Assembly (NCBI GenBank): GCA_964441775.1
Contig: CAYTVL010000014.1
Location: 60,568 to 124,567 of the forward strand
DNA from: SYOC01 sp964441775
GTDB lineage: Bacteria > Desulfobacterota > Binatia > Bin18
Direction of reading: 5' to 3'
Length of the DNA stretch: 64,000 nucleotides
Both the position numbers and the translations under genes were made by a program. The notes under the pieces were generated by a model that worked only from the letters and a program-made list of their open reading frames with translations, did not search any database and was not told where the DNA came from. This document shows, piece after piece, positions 16,228 through 24,001 of the stretch; within the stretch, counting starts at the first letter, position 1; every line of letters starts with the position of its first letter.

Positions 16228-16458
16228 CTCACCGCCATCTCTAAGAACAATCTAAAAGAAAGCTAAAGGTTTTCTAAAGACTTTCTGCTGGTGTGCTGGC
16301 TACTCTCCTTTCGCATAACGGGCGCGCCATTGCAAGCGAATCACCTTCTGCCCGGAAAGGAGGGAAGGCTTACGGATTCCAGTTGAACTTGTCCATCGAC
16401 TCGCAAGAAGGAAACGACCCATCACTGTCAACCAGAAACCACAACAAGGAGAAAAAAC

Positions 16459-17030
16459 ATGCAACCTCGAAAAAGATTGATCCTGGTAATCGCAACTGGA
16501 CTCTTAATCACTGTGAACTTTGGCAACGCCAATGCAGACCACACCCGTCCCAACAATGGCAAATTTGGCGGAACGTTTCTTTCGACTCGTATGGATCTAG
16601 TAGATAGGGGAGATAAAATCCCCGCGGTTTGGTCGACAGCAGAAGTGACGGGAACTTTAGGGCGGCGCACCTCTCAGGCTGTTGTTGAACATCGATTCAC
16701 TGGCGTGACCGCCGCATGCCCGGGCGGCGTTTTCATTATTGATGCAGTGAATGGAATCGGGTTTGGCAGAATCATCGCCACTTTCCCCAATGGTGATCAA
16801 ATCTATTCGCGGACCCTCACACGCCATCAATGTGTAGCCTTGGCGGAGGAAAATATGAAACAGATGACGTCCAGGAGATTCTTGGTGGGACTGGCAAGTT
16901 TGAGGGGGCATCGGGCACGGCGGAGGTACATTCTATCAGCGTCTGTCAGGCATCAGACCCGAACGCGACCCCGCCCCAGTGTTTTGGTTCGTTTACTGGC
17001 GAATTTGAGGGGACGATAACGCTGCCATAA
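16459..17030 (+). pseudogene. Secreted beta-barrel-like hypothetical protein, frameshifted
   Basis: Begins with a clear signal peptide (MQPRKRLILVIATGLL ... NANA, cleavage before DH at about residue 27). The first frame is sound through FPNGDQIYSRTL to about 16830; the natural continuation GGGKYETDDV, GGTGKFEGASGTAEV ... FEGTITLP is in another frame ending at 17030. The GGTGKFEGASG motif is like that of allene-oxide-cyclase-barrel/DUF3224-type proteins. In the first frame the tail after about 16840 is Arg-rich nonsense to 17019. One base missing near 16830-16845 would explain it: either a real pseudogene or a sequencing error. AAGGAG lies upstream of the ATG. Confidence 0.65.
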
Positions 17031-17043
17031 ATCCTCCGTCCAT

Positions 17044-17137
17044 CCTTCGACAAGCTCAGGGCGAACGGAGGTCAATCTTCATTCAAGTTGTTGAAAAATT
17101 AGCCGTTCGTGCTGAGCCTATCGAAGCACGAACACGG
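17044..17137. repeat. Inverted pair of TTCGACAAGCTCAG-type repeats
   Basis: A unit at 17044-17068 (CCTTCGACAAGCTCAGGG and on) and an inverted relative at 17103-17137 (CCGTTCGTGCTGAGCC and on) form a large imperfect palindrome between two convergent genes. This word family is a widespread intergenic bacterial repeat and may act as a bidirectional transcription barrier. Confidence 0.65.
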
Positions 17138-17178
17138 CTAGCTACAGAATTGTCAGAATTTGAGAGGCGCCTCAAAGG

Positions 17179-17958
17179 TCACCGCACCTGCTCGCGCAGG
17201 AACTCGCTGACAATCCGGTTAAACTCGTCAGCCCGCTCAAAATAGACTGAGTGCCCCGCTTGCGGCACTTTCACGAAGTGCGCCTGGGGAATCTGTGCGG
17301 CAACGCTCGCCATCGCTTCCGGCGGCGTCAGCACGTCTTCTTCTCCAACAAGTAGCAAGGTTGGAATCTTGTGCTCGATGATTGGACGAATATCATGCTT
17401 GATGCCAAACAGCATGGGCACGAGCTTAGGAGAAACGCCGGTGTTGAGCGCAGAAATTTGTTGATAGAGGAAACACATGGCGGGCTGCCGCTCGGGATAG
17501 GACCGAGAATATGCATTGCGCAGAATCTGTTTCAGGTCTCCTCCAGCACGTTCACGCGTCCCGGCCTGTGCTTTCTCCACTTCGGCGGTGTGAATGCCAG
17601 CGGTCGTATCACACAAGATGAGCGCACTGGTGCGTTCTGGATGCGCTGCGGCAAAGCCGCAGACGGTCCACCCGCCCATCGATTGTCCGGCGACAATCGC
17701 TTTCTGAATGCCGAGATGATCAAGCAGCGCCGTGAAATCTTGCACGAATGCTTGGGGCCCAGGACCGTCCGGTGTATCGAGCGAGTGACCAAAGCTGCGA
17801 TGGTCGAAGGTCACCACTTTATGAGATTTCGCAAACACCGGCGCCTGTTGCCACCAGCTCAGATGGCTGCCCCCACCGCCATGAGCGAACACGAAGGCTG
17901 GCCCCTCACCGTGCACCTCATAGTACAAATCGATGCCATTGATTTTTGCGAGCGGCAT
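17179..17958 (-). CDS. Alpha/beta hydrolase
   Basis: 259-residue alpha/beta-hydrolase fold protein. Oxyanion-hole region HGGGGSHLSWW, nucleophile elbow AGQSMGGW (Ser), acid in VGEEDVLTP and His in QAGHSVYFE; all members of the triad are present. GAGGGAAACAT is upstream of the ATG. It is close to haloalkane dehalogenase/3-oxoadipate enol-lactonase-like hydrolases, but the substrate cannot be assigned. Confidence 0.87.
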   Translation of the reverse strand: MPLAKINGIDLYYEVHGEGPAFVFAHGGGGSHLSWWQQAPVFAKSHKVVTFDHRSFGHSLDTPDGPGPQAFVQDFTALLDHLGIQKAIVAGQSMGGWTVCGFAAAHPERTSALILCDTTAGIHTAEVEKAQAGTRERAGGDLKQILRNAYSRSYPERQPAMCFLYQQISALNTGVSPKLVPMLFGIKHDIRPIIEHKIPTLLLVGEEDVLTPPEAMASVAAQIPQAHFVKVPQAGHSVYFERADEFNRIVSEFLREQVR

Positions 17959-18021
17959 ATGTTTCCCTCCTTCTTTGACTCAAACCTTTGTTGTCTCAAA
18001 TAGTGACTTTTGCACCAAACG

Positions 18022-19320
18022 TTACAGACGAAAACCCCGCGCCGCCAAGGACGTGTTCATGTGCGCATAACGGAGGGGCTCAGGAAGGAGACGCCGCGCC
18101 CCATCTCGCGAAGAGAGCAGCCGTAGGTCCTCGTGTAGCTCTCCGCTATATAGATCACACAACAGCTTGCCGCCATAAAAGCCATTGACAAGACCAAAGC
18201 CGTTATAGCCAACGCTATACAAAATATTCTCTTCTCTGCCCATCCGCCCGAACAGCGGCGTAAAAGCGCGCGTGAGCGCCATAGCCCCGCTCCAGGCATA
18301 CGCCCTGCGCACCTCTTTGAGCTGAGGGTAACGGAGCTGCAGACGCTGGCACAAGCTCTGATACGCGTGCGGGATGTCTTTGTACCTAATTCCGTTATTG
18401 TAGTAATATCGAGCTCCTCCTCTGATGAGCAACCGCCCATCGGGAGTGAGCCGCACGGTGTGGCTACGGTCAAGCTCGAATCGACCCGGGACGGTGCTCC
18501 ATCCGCCCTGCTCTATCTCTACCGTCTCTAGCGGCTGAGTCACTACAATGAAGAGATGGAGAGGCATGAGTGTACTTTGTAGAAATCCGAGTTTGGGAGT
18601 GTAGGCGTTGGTGGCCAGGATCGCTGTCGCAGCTCTCACCCGACCAGGTCCACAATCCAATTCGATGATTTTTTGTTGGCGGATGCGTTGGACAGGAGTC
18701 CGTTCATACACCACCACCCCGAGGCGCTCCACGGTTGTCTTGAGCCCTCGCATCAATCTGCCGGGATGAAGAAGCGACCAATGCGGTAAGAAGAGTCCGG
18801 CCGGGTAGAAGTCGGTCTTGATCTTCCCTGCAAGTTCTGCGTCCTTCCAGAGCTGAACCGACCTGCCGATCTGGCCGTACGCCTGCGCGTGTTCCTCTAA
18901 AGAGCGGACCTCGGCTGCGTTCTTTGCCAGCAGCAAGGCGCCGCGTTCTTGCAGGTCGCAGGCAATGGCTTGCTCTCTGATCGTTTGGACAAGCAGTTGA
19001 TATCCTCTCTGCGCGTACCGAGTATAAGGTTCGACCGCCGCAGCTCCTTTTCGCTCGAAGCGTTCGTACCAGCCATGGTACTCTTGCGAAATGAAACCGC
19101 TATTACGCCCACTAGCGCCAAATCCTACAGCTTGCCCTTCAATGAGGACGATATGCTTTTCTGGATAGCGCTGCTTGAGATGATAGGCGCTACTGAGTCC
19201 GGTAATCCCTCCGCCAATGATGGCGATGTCCGCCTGTGCTTGGCCGGTCAAGGGAGGATTAGGGGTGTACTCTTCTGCTAACCAGAAGCTGTCCAGGTTG
19301 TCCCAGAGCGCGTAGTTCAT
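18022..19320 (-). CDS. FAD-dependent amine/amino-acid oxidoreductase (DAO family, PuuB-like)
   Basis: 432 residues. Dinucleotide-binding motif IIGGGITGLSSAYHL (residues 34-48), ribose-binding Glu61 and GFGASGRNSGF, a DAO-family signature seen in gamma-glutamylputrescine oxidase and related amine oxidases. The C-terminal part has YAWSGAMALT and YSVGYNGFGLVNG, typical of FAD-side closure. It stands alone between an alpha/beta hydrolase and a CoA transferase on the same strand. Oxidation of a secondary amine or D-amino acid is likely; the substrate is unknown. Confidence 0.85.
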   Translation of the reverse strand: MNYALWDNLDSFWLAEEYTPNPPLTGQAQADIAIIGGGITGLSSAYHLKQRYPEKHIVLIEGQAVGFGASGRNSGFISQEYHGWYERFERKGAAAVEPYTRYAQRGYQLLVQTIREQAIACDLQERGALLLAKNAAEVRSLEEHAQAYGQIGRSVQLWKDAELAGKIKTDFYPAGLFLPHWSLLHPGRLMRGLKTTVERLGVVVYERTPVQRIRQQKIIELDCGPGRVRAATAILATNAYTPKLGFLQSTLMPLHLFIVVTQPLETVEIEQGGWSTVPGRFELDRSHTVRLTPDGRLLIRGGARYYYNNGIRYKDIPHAYQSLCQRLQLRYPQLKEVRRAYAWSGAMALTRAFTPLFGRMGREENILYSVGYNGFGLVNGFYGGKLLCDLYSGELHEDLRLLSSRDGARRLLPEPLRYAHMNTSLAARGFRL

Positions 19321-19385
19321 TGTCTTTGTCGCGACCAGTTTTCAACAATTGAGCAAAGACATCTCCGCTGGAAAAAGTACACTGA

Positions 19386-20612
19386 TTATTGTCCTCGCTC
19401 CGCCATAATCTCAGCGTGTGAGGCGACGACGCGGTCGGCTTTCAACTGGACGATCTGCTCATCCGAATAATGAAGCAGCCGTTTCAAAACCGCCTCTGTG
19501 TGTTCTGCTAAGAGCGACCCGGGCGCAGCAACATACCCTGGCGTCGTCGACATCTTGATCGGCGTCCCGTCAAGAACGACCTCCTCCCCTTCCGGCGTCG
19601 GCACCTGCGCCCAGTAACCACGGGCGCGCAGTTGCGGGTCTCGGTCTAAATCTTCACCGTTGGCGACTACACCAGCAGCAACGCCAGCTTGTTGCAGCCG
19701 GGTCATTACTTCTTCAGGCGTGTGTTGACAGGTCCACTCTTCCACATGTCGATCAAGCGCGTCTTGATGCGCGAGGCGGTCCGCGAGTGTGGCGAAACGT
19801 GGATCATTTGGTAATGAAGGATTGCCTACAACTTTGCAGAATGCTTGCCATTCCTCTTCGGTAAACACCGTGATGGCGCACCAACGGTCTTCACCCGCGC
19901 AACGGTAGACGCCGTGCGGAGCCGCCGACGCTTCTTGCGAGCGATTACCAAACGGCGCGATAGTTCTTTTGTTGACAAGAATGTCGAGCAGCGCCGGTCC
20001 CACTACGCTAGAAATGGTCTCGAACTGGGAGAGGTCGACAAACTGTCCCTCTCCCGTACGCTTGCGATGCCACAACGCCATCAAAACGGCCAACGCGCCG
20101 CTGTAGCCGCCCGACATGTCCGCGTAGGAGTAACCCCAACCTGCCGGTTCTCCTTGCGGGTGGCGCATCAGCAGCGTATAGCCGGACAATGCCTGTAGCG
20201 TGGGGCCATAACTCACGTAATCTTTCTGTGGCCCGGTATGTCCAAAGCCGGACATGCTGACGGCGATGATGTCCGGCTTGATCTTTCTGATGCTTTCATA
20301 GTCCATGCCCCAGTTGTGCATGACCCGAGAGCTGAAGTTGTCAATGACAACATCGGAGATCATCACTAATTGGCGGGCGATCTCGCGTCCGCGCGGATCG
20401 GCCATATTGATGACCGTGCTCTCTTTGCCGCGAAAGAGATTGCCAGTGAAGCCGCCACGGCGGCTGCCGAGATCAAGCGAGTCGCGCCGCTCGATTTTGA
20501 GGACTTCGGCGCCTTGATCGGCGAGAATGCGGGTCGCCACCGGTCCAGCCACAACCCAAGTGAAGTCGAGGATACGAACCCCTTCGAGCGCACGGCGAGG
20601 GTGCGTAGCCAT
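19386..20612 (-). CDS. CaiB/BaiF family CoA transferase
   Basis: 408 residues, family III CoA transferase. N-terminal GVRILDFTWVVAGPVATRILADQGAEVLKIE and the catalytic Asp165 in YSYADMSGGYSGA match formyl-CoA transferase/CaiB enzymes, which move CoA between acyl groups through aspartyl-CoA intermediates. The start codon directly abuts the purC stop with no spacer, so it is probably co-transcribed and translationally coupled with purC. It is one of three CaiB-type loci in this window. Confidence 0.9.
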   Translation of the reverse strand: MATHPRRALEGVRILDFTWVVAGPVATRILADQGAEVLKIERRDSLDLGSRRGGFTGNLFRGKESTVINMADPRGREIARQLVMISDVVIDNFSSRVMHNWGMDYESIRKIKPDIIAVSMSGFGHTGPQKDYVSYGPTLQALSGYTLLMRHPQGEPAGWGYSYADMSGGYSGALAVLMALWHRKRTGEGQFVDLSQFETISSVVGPALLDILVNKRTIAPFGNRSQEASAAPHGVYRCAGEDRWCAITVFTEEEWQAFCKVVGNPSLPNDPRFATLADRLAHQDALDRHVEEWTCQHTPEEVMTRLQQAGVAAGVVANGEDLDRDPQLRARGYWAQVPTPEGEEVVLDGTPIKMSTTPGYVAAPGSLLAEHTEAVLKRLLHYSDEQIVQLKADRVVASHAEIMAERGQ

Positions 20613-21506
20613 TTACTTTGCTGCTCCCATGAGATGCGCGGCAATTTCTTGATACCGCGCCGCAGCCCGAGCAATGATCTCCGGCGGCAGATGCGGCGCC
20701 GGCGGTCGACGGTCCCACTTTAACTCAATCAAGTAGTTACGAATGATCTGCTTATCGTAACTATCTTGGGACACGCCGGGTTGATACGTCGAAGTGCGCC
20801 AAAACCGCGAGGAATCCGGCGTGAACGCCTCGTCGATCCACAGCAGTTGTCCATCCCGCTGACCAAATTCAAATTTGGTGTCGGCCAGGAAAAATCCTTT
20901 CTTCTCAGCAAAGGCATGCGCCGCTTTGTAGAGCGCCAAGCTCACGTTCTGCACTTGCGCGGCCAACTGCGGCCCAAGCAAGCGTTCAACTTCCGCAAAG
21001 GAGATATTTTCGTCATGCTGCCCTTCCGGCGCTTTTGTTGACGGTGTAAATATCGGCTCCGGTAGACGTTCGCTTTCTCGTAGCCCCGCTGGCAGCGCAA
21101 TGCCGCAAATGCTTTTCGACGCGCGGTACTCCTGCCAGCCGGACCCCGCTAGGTAGCCGCGCACGATGCATTCCACCGGCAGCGGCTGTGCTTTCTTTAC
21201 CAACATGGTGCGCCCCAGGAGGCTGTCTCGATAGGGCTGGCAGGGCGCAGGAAAGTCATCAACGTTCATCGAAATGAGGTGATTCGGAATGATGTGAGAC
21301 AAGGAATCGAACCAAAAGCGAGAGACTTGGGTCAGCACTCGTCCTTTGTCAGGGATGCCCTCGTGCAATACGACATCGAACGCCGACACCCGATCGGTGG
21401 CGACGATCAAGAGCGCATCTTCAGTTTCGTAAATGTCGCGGACCTTGCCCCGTCGTGGCGACGGCAAACCTTCAATATTCGTGGTCATAACAATGGGGTC
21501 ACTCAT
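20613..21506 (-). CDS. purC: Phosphoribosylaminoimidazolesuccinocarboxamide synthase
   Basis: 297 residues. SAICAR synthase joins aspartate to CAIR in purine synthesis. Landmarks: RRGKVRDIYE, ATDRVSAFDVVL, PVECIVRGYLAGSGW, the TPSTKA region, GLFL-like FFLADTKFEFG and IDEAFTPDSSRFW. It belongs to the longer (about 300-residue) class. The start at 21506 is chosen for GAGAGGA eight bases upstream; ATGs at 21530 and 21488 are alternatives. An unusual feature is that no other pur gene is near and a CoA transferase follows with zero spacing. Confidence 0.93.
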   Translation of the reverse strand: MSDPIVMTTNIEGLPSPRRGKVRDIYETEDALLIVATDRVSAFDVVLHEGIPDKGRVLTQVSRFWFDSLSHIIPNHLISMNVDDFPAPCQPYRDSLLGRTMLVKKAQPLPVECIVRGYLAGSGWQEYRASKSICGIALPAGLRESERLPEPIFTPSTKAPEGQHDENISFAEVERLLGPQLAAQVQNVSLALYKAAHAFAEKKGFFLADTKFEFGQRDGQLLWIDEAFTPDSSRFWRTSTYQPGVSQDSYDKQIIRNYLIELKWDRRPPAPHLPPEIIARAAARYQEIAAHLMGAAK

Positions 21507-21666
21507 GCAGTCTATCCTCTCATCTGACATTTCTTATCGTTGCTGTGGCCGATGAATGTAGGGTTCTGAGAACTCTATATCTGCTCTGTGCGTGAGCGGC
21601 AATGGAGAACGCCGAAGAGCCTCCTGGACCACCACCGTGAAGATAAGGGGCAAGAGCAATAGCCAT

Positions 21667-21762
21667 GTCATTCTGGGCGAGCAACGCAAGACCCGGAATC
21701 CAGGAGGTGGAACTGAGGATAAATACTGAATCTTCCTGGATGCCAGCTCGCGCTGGCATGAC
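21667..21762. mobile_element. Palindromic MITE-like element (GTCAT...ATGAC, MPARAGIQ type)
   Basis: 96-bp palindromic element between purC and the antiporter gene. It starts GTCATTCTGGGCGAGC and ends GCGCTGGCATGAC, with inner inverted repeats GAATCCAGGA / TCCTGGATG. Translated in reverse it gives the well-known artefact MPARAGIQ ... WIPG. It shares GTCAT/ATGAC ends with the element at 8081-8167. Confidence 0.75.
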
Positions 21763-21797
21763 GGAACCAAACCTGTCAACATTAATGTAGTGGACTC

Positions 21798-23876
21798 CTA
21801 TGAGGCATCGTGTCCACGAGCGCGCACAACGAGCAGCGAAGATGGACAGTTGACGATGATGCGTTCTTGTCGCAAGCCAAAGACGTGTGGAGCGAGGTTC
21901 CATTCCTCGCCTACGCCGAGCATTGTTAAATCATATCCAGCCGCTTCTTGAAGCACGGTCTCCACGGGCTGAGCAGATTCGACGACCACGAGGCGTGTGG
22001 CTCCTCCCGTGGGTTCTGGAAATTCCTGCGCGAGCGCCGCCTGCGCTTCTTGTTCTATTTGCGGAGACGCCCGTCCGGGGCGCACGACATGGAGAATCGT
22101 GACGTGCGCCCCGCAACGATGCGCGATGCGGCTCGCTAACGTCAACGCCACGCGATCATGAAGCGTGCCCGTGTATGGCAAGAGAATACGGCGAGGAGGA
22201 AAACTTCCTCCTTTCTCTATCAGCACAGCAATGTTCGCGAGACTTTCTTTCATGACCTGCTGCACCGTTCCACCCAGCAGGGCTCGATTGAACACTGGTT
22301 TGTGCCACCCCATCACCACAAGCCCAACTTCCTTCGCCCGTGCGACTTCGCAAATCGTTCTCCCAGGCGTACGACTCACCAGCTCTAAAGGATGCACTTC
22401 GCAAGAGAGCGTGCGAGCGTGCTCAAGCAAAGGGCCGAGCGCTTCCTGCGCACTCTGTGCACTCGGCAACACGCGCGCCCCTAAGGCGCCACGCTCCGTA
22501 GGGCGAGCAAGATGGAGTGCGTAGAGTTGCGGCACCCCATCGGACACGGCAACGGCAACGTCCAACAGGATAGGCCCTGAACTCGGTAAAGAAACCGGGA
22601 GCAACACTCGTTTGCTTACCTCAGTCGCCTCAGACACTAAAATGTCGGCGCGGAGCTGCTCTTGGGGATACACAAACGCCAAAGCAGGAGTCGTGATGAC
22701 GGTTGTGATAATCGCCATGAGCACCATCATGGAGAACAGGGAGGGAGAGATGACTCCCAGGTCCAGACCAATATTCAACACGATCAGCTCCATCAAGCCG
22801 CGCGTATTCATTAACACGCCCAGAGCCCCAGATTCGCGCCACCCAAGGCCGGTAAAGCGTGCGGCGACCGCACAGCCGCCGAATTTTCCAATCGTGGCGG
22901 CGGCAATGATCAAGAAGCAAAATCCCCAAGTGTCGAGACTGTTGAGAAGGCCGATTTGCGTGCGCAATCCCGTGTAGGCAAAGTAGACAGGAAGCAAAAA
23001 GACCACGGCAAAGTCTTCGATTTTTTCCGTCAGCTCACGGACGAATCCACTCTGCTTCGGCATCATGGCGCCCAGCATGAACGCGCCAAAAATCGAGTGA
23101 ATGCCAATGCTATAAGTAATCGCCGCACTGCAGAGCACGAGGATAAAGGTTACGGCAACCAGGTTTTGCGACAGGCGTCCGGAATGTTCGTACACGGCGC
23201 TGAAGCGCGTTAGCAGCGGGCGAACGCCAAAAAACATTAGGGCGATGTACAAGAGCGCAAGCCCAACTGTCATCAGCGCCTGATGCAATCCAACGGCTCG
23301 GACCGTCGTAACAACAAAGGCTAATAAACACCACGCCGTCATATCATCCACTGCGGCGCAGGTGAGGGTGGTGGCGCCGACTTTTGTCTTGAGCAAATCG
23401 CGTTCAATGAGGATGCGCGCTAACACGGGAAATGCGGTGATCGACATGGCGACTCCGCTGAACAGTGCAAAACTGCTAAACGGGACAGTGTCAGGAGAAA
23501 AGCGAGAGTAGAGCAATACCGACAGGCTCATCCCAAGTAAAAAAGGTACGATAATGCCGACATGAGAGACCACAACGGCGGTGCGACTACGTCCACGCAA
23601 CAAGGCAGGGTCCAGCTCCAACCCTACGAGAAACATAAAAAAGAGTACACCAAATTCGCTGAGCACCTTGAGGAGCGGTAAGGCGTCCGGAGGAAACAGC
23701 CGCACCGCCGAACCGGGAGCAAGCCAACCAAAGAAAGACGGACCGAGAAGAATCCCGGCGATAATCTCTCCAATCACCTGCGGCTGGTGCAAACGACGAA
23801 AGATGATGCCCAACAACCGTGAAGCAGCGATGATGACGGCAATTTCCACAGTCAGTAGCAGAAGCTCATATTCCAA
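21798..23876 (-). CDS. Kef-type cation:proton antiporter with two C-terminal universal-stress domains
   Basis: CPA2-family membrane protein, 692 residues. About 12 hydrophobic segments (residues about 5-400) with LLGIIFRRLHQPQVIGEIIAGILLGPS at the start and ALGVLMNTRGLMELIVLNIG late in the membrane part, both classic for Kef/NhaS antiporters. The C-terminal about 270 residues hold two Usp-like alpha/beta units (VVMGWHKP, then RILLPYTGT ... ILHVVRP ... VVVESAQPVETVLQEA). It probably exchanges Na+ or K+ for H+. A TTG at 23876 with AAAGGA upstream fits best; an upstream GTG at 23921 would add 15 polar residues before the first helix. Confidence 0.87.
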   Translation of the reverse strand: MEYELLLLTVEIAVIIAASRLLGIIFRRLHQPQVIGEIIAGILLGPSFFGWLAPGSAVRLFPPDALPLLKVLSEFGVLFFMFLVGLELDPALLRGRSRTAVVVSHVGIIVPFLLGMSLSVLLYSRFSPDTVPFSSFALFSGVAMSITAFPVLARILIERDLLKTKVGATTLTCAAVDDMTAWCLLAFVVTTVRAVGLHQALMTVGLALLYIALMFFGVRPLLTRFSAVYEHSGRLSQNLVAVTFILVLCSAAITYSIGIHSIFGAFMLGAMMPKQSGFVRELTEKIEDFAVVFLLPVYFAYTGLRTQIGLLNSLDTWGFCFLIIAAATIGKFGGCAVAARFTGLGWRESGALGVLMNTRGLMELIVLNIGLDLGVISPSLFSMMVLMAIITTVITTPALAFVYPQEQLRADILVSEATEVSKRVLLPVSLPSSGPILLDVAVAVSDGVPQLYALHLARPTERGALGARVLPSAQSAQEALGPLLEHARTLSCEVHPLELVSRTPGRTICEVARAKEVGLVVMGWHKPVFNRALLGGTVQQVMKESLANIAVLIEKGGSFPPRRILLPYTGTLHDRVALTLASRIAHRCGAHVTILHVVRPGRASPQIEQEAQAALAQEFPEPTGGATRLVVVESAQPVETVLQEAAGYDLTMLGVGEEWNLAPHVFGLRQERIIVNCPSSLLVVRARGHDAS

Positions 23877-24001
23877 TGATAGGTGTCCTTTCTCTTCAGA
23901 GGGGAGATGTTTACACTTCACGGCTCCAATAACCTGGGCCCATGCACTATAGCTTAAGGTCAGCTACACTTTGAAGGAAGTCAATGAAGGAGGAATGTAT
24001 C

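Noticed and set aside
21520..21903. Minus-strand ORF with MPARAGIQ and WIPG words
   Set aside because: Translation of the MITE-like palindrome at 21667-21762, not a gene.
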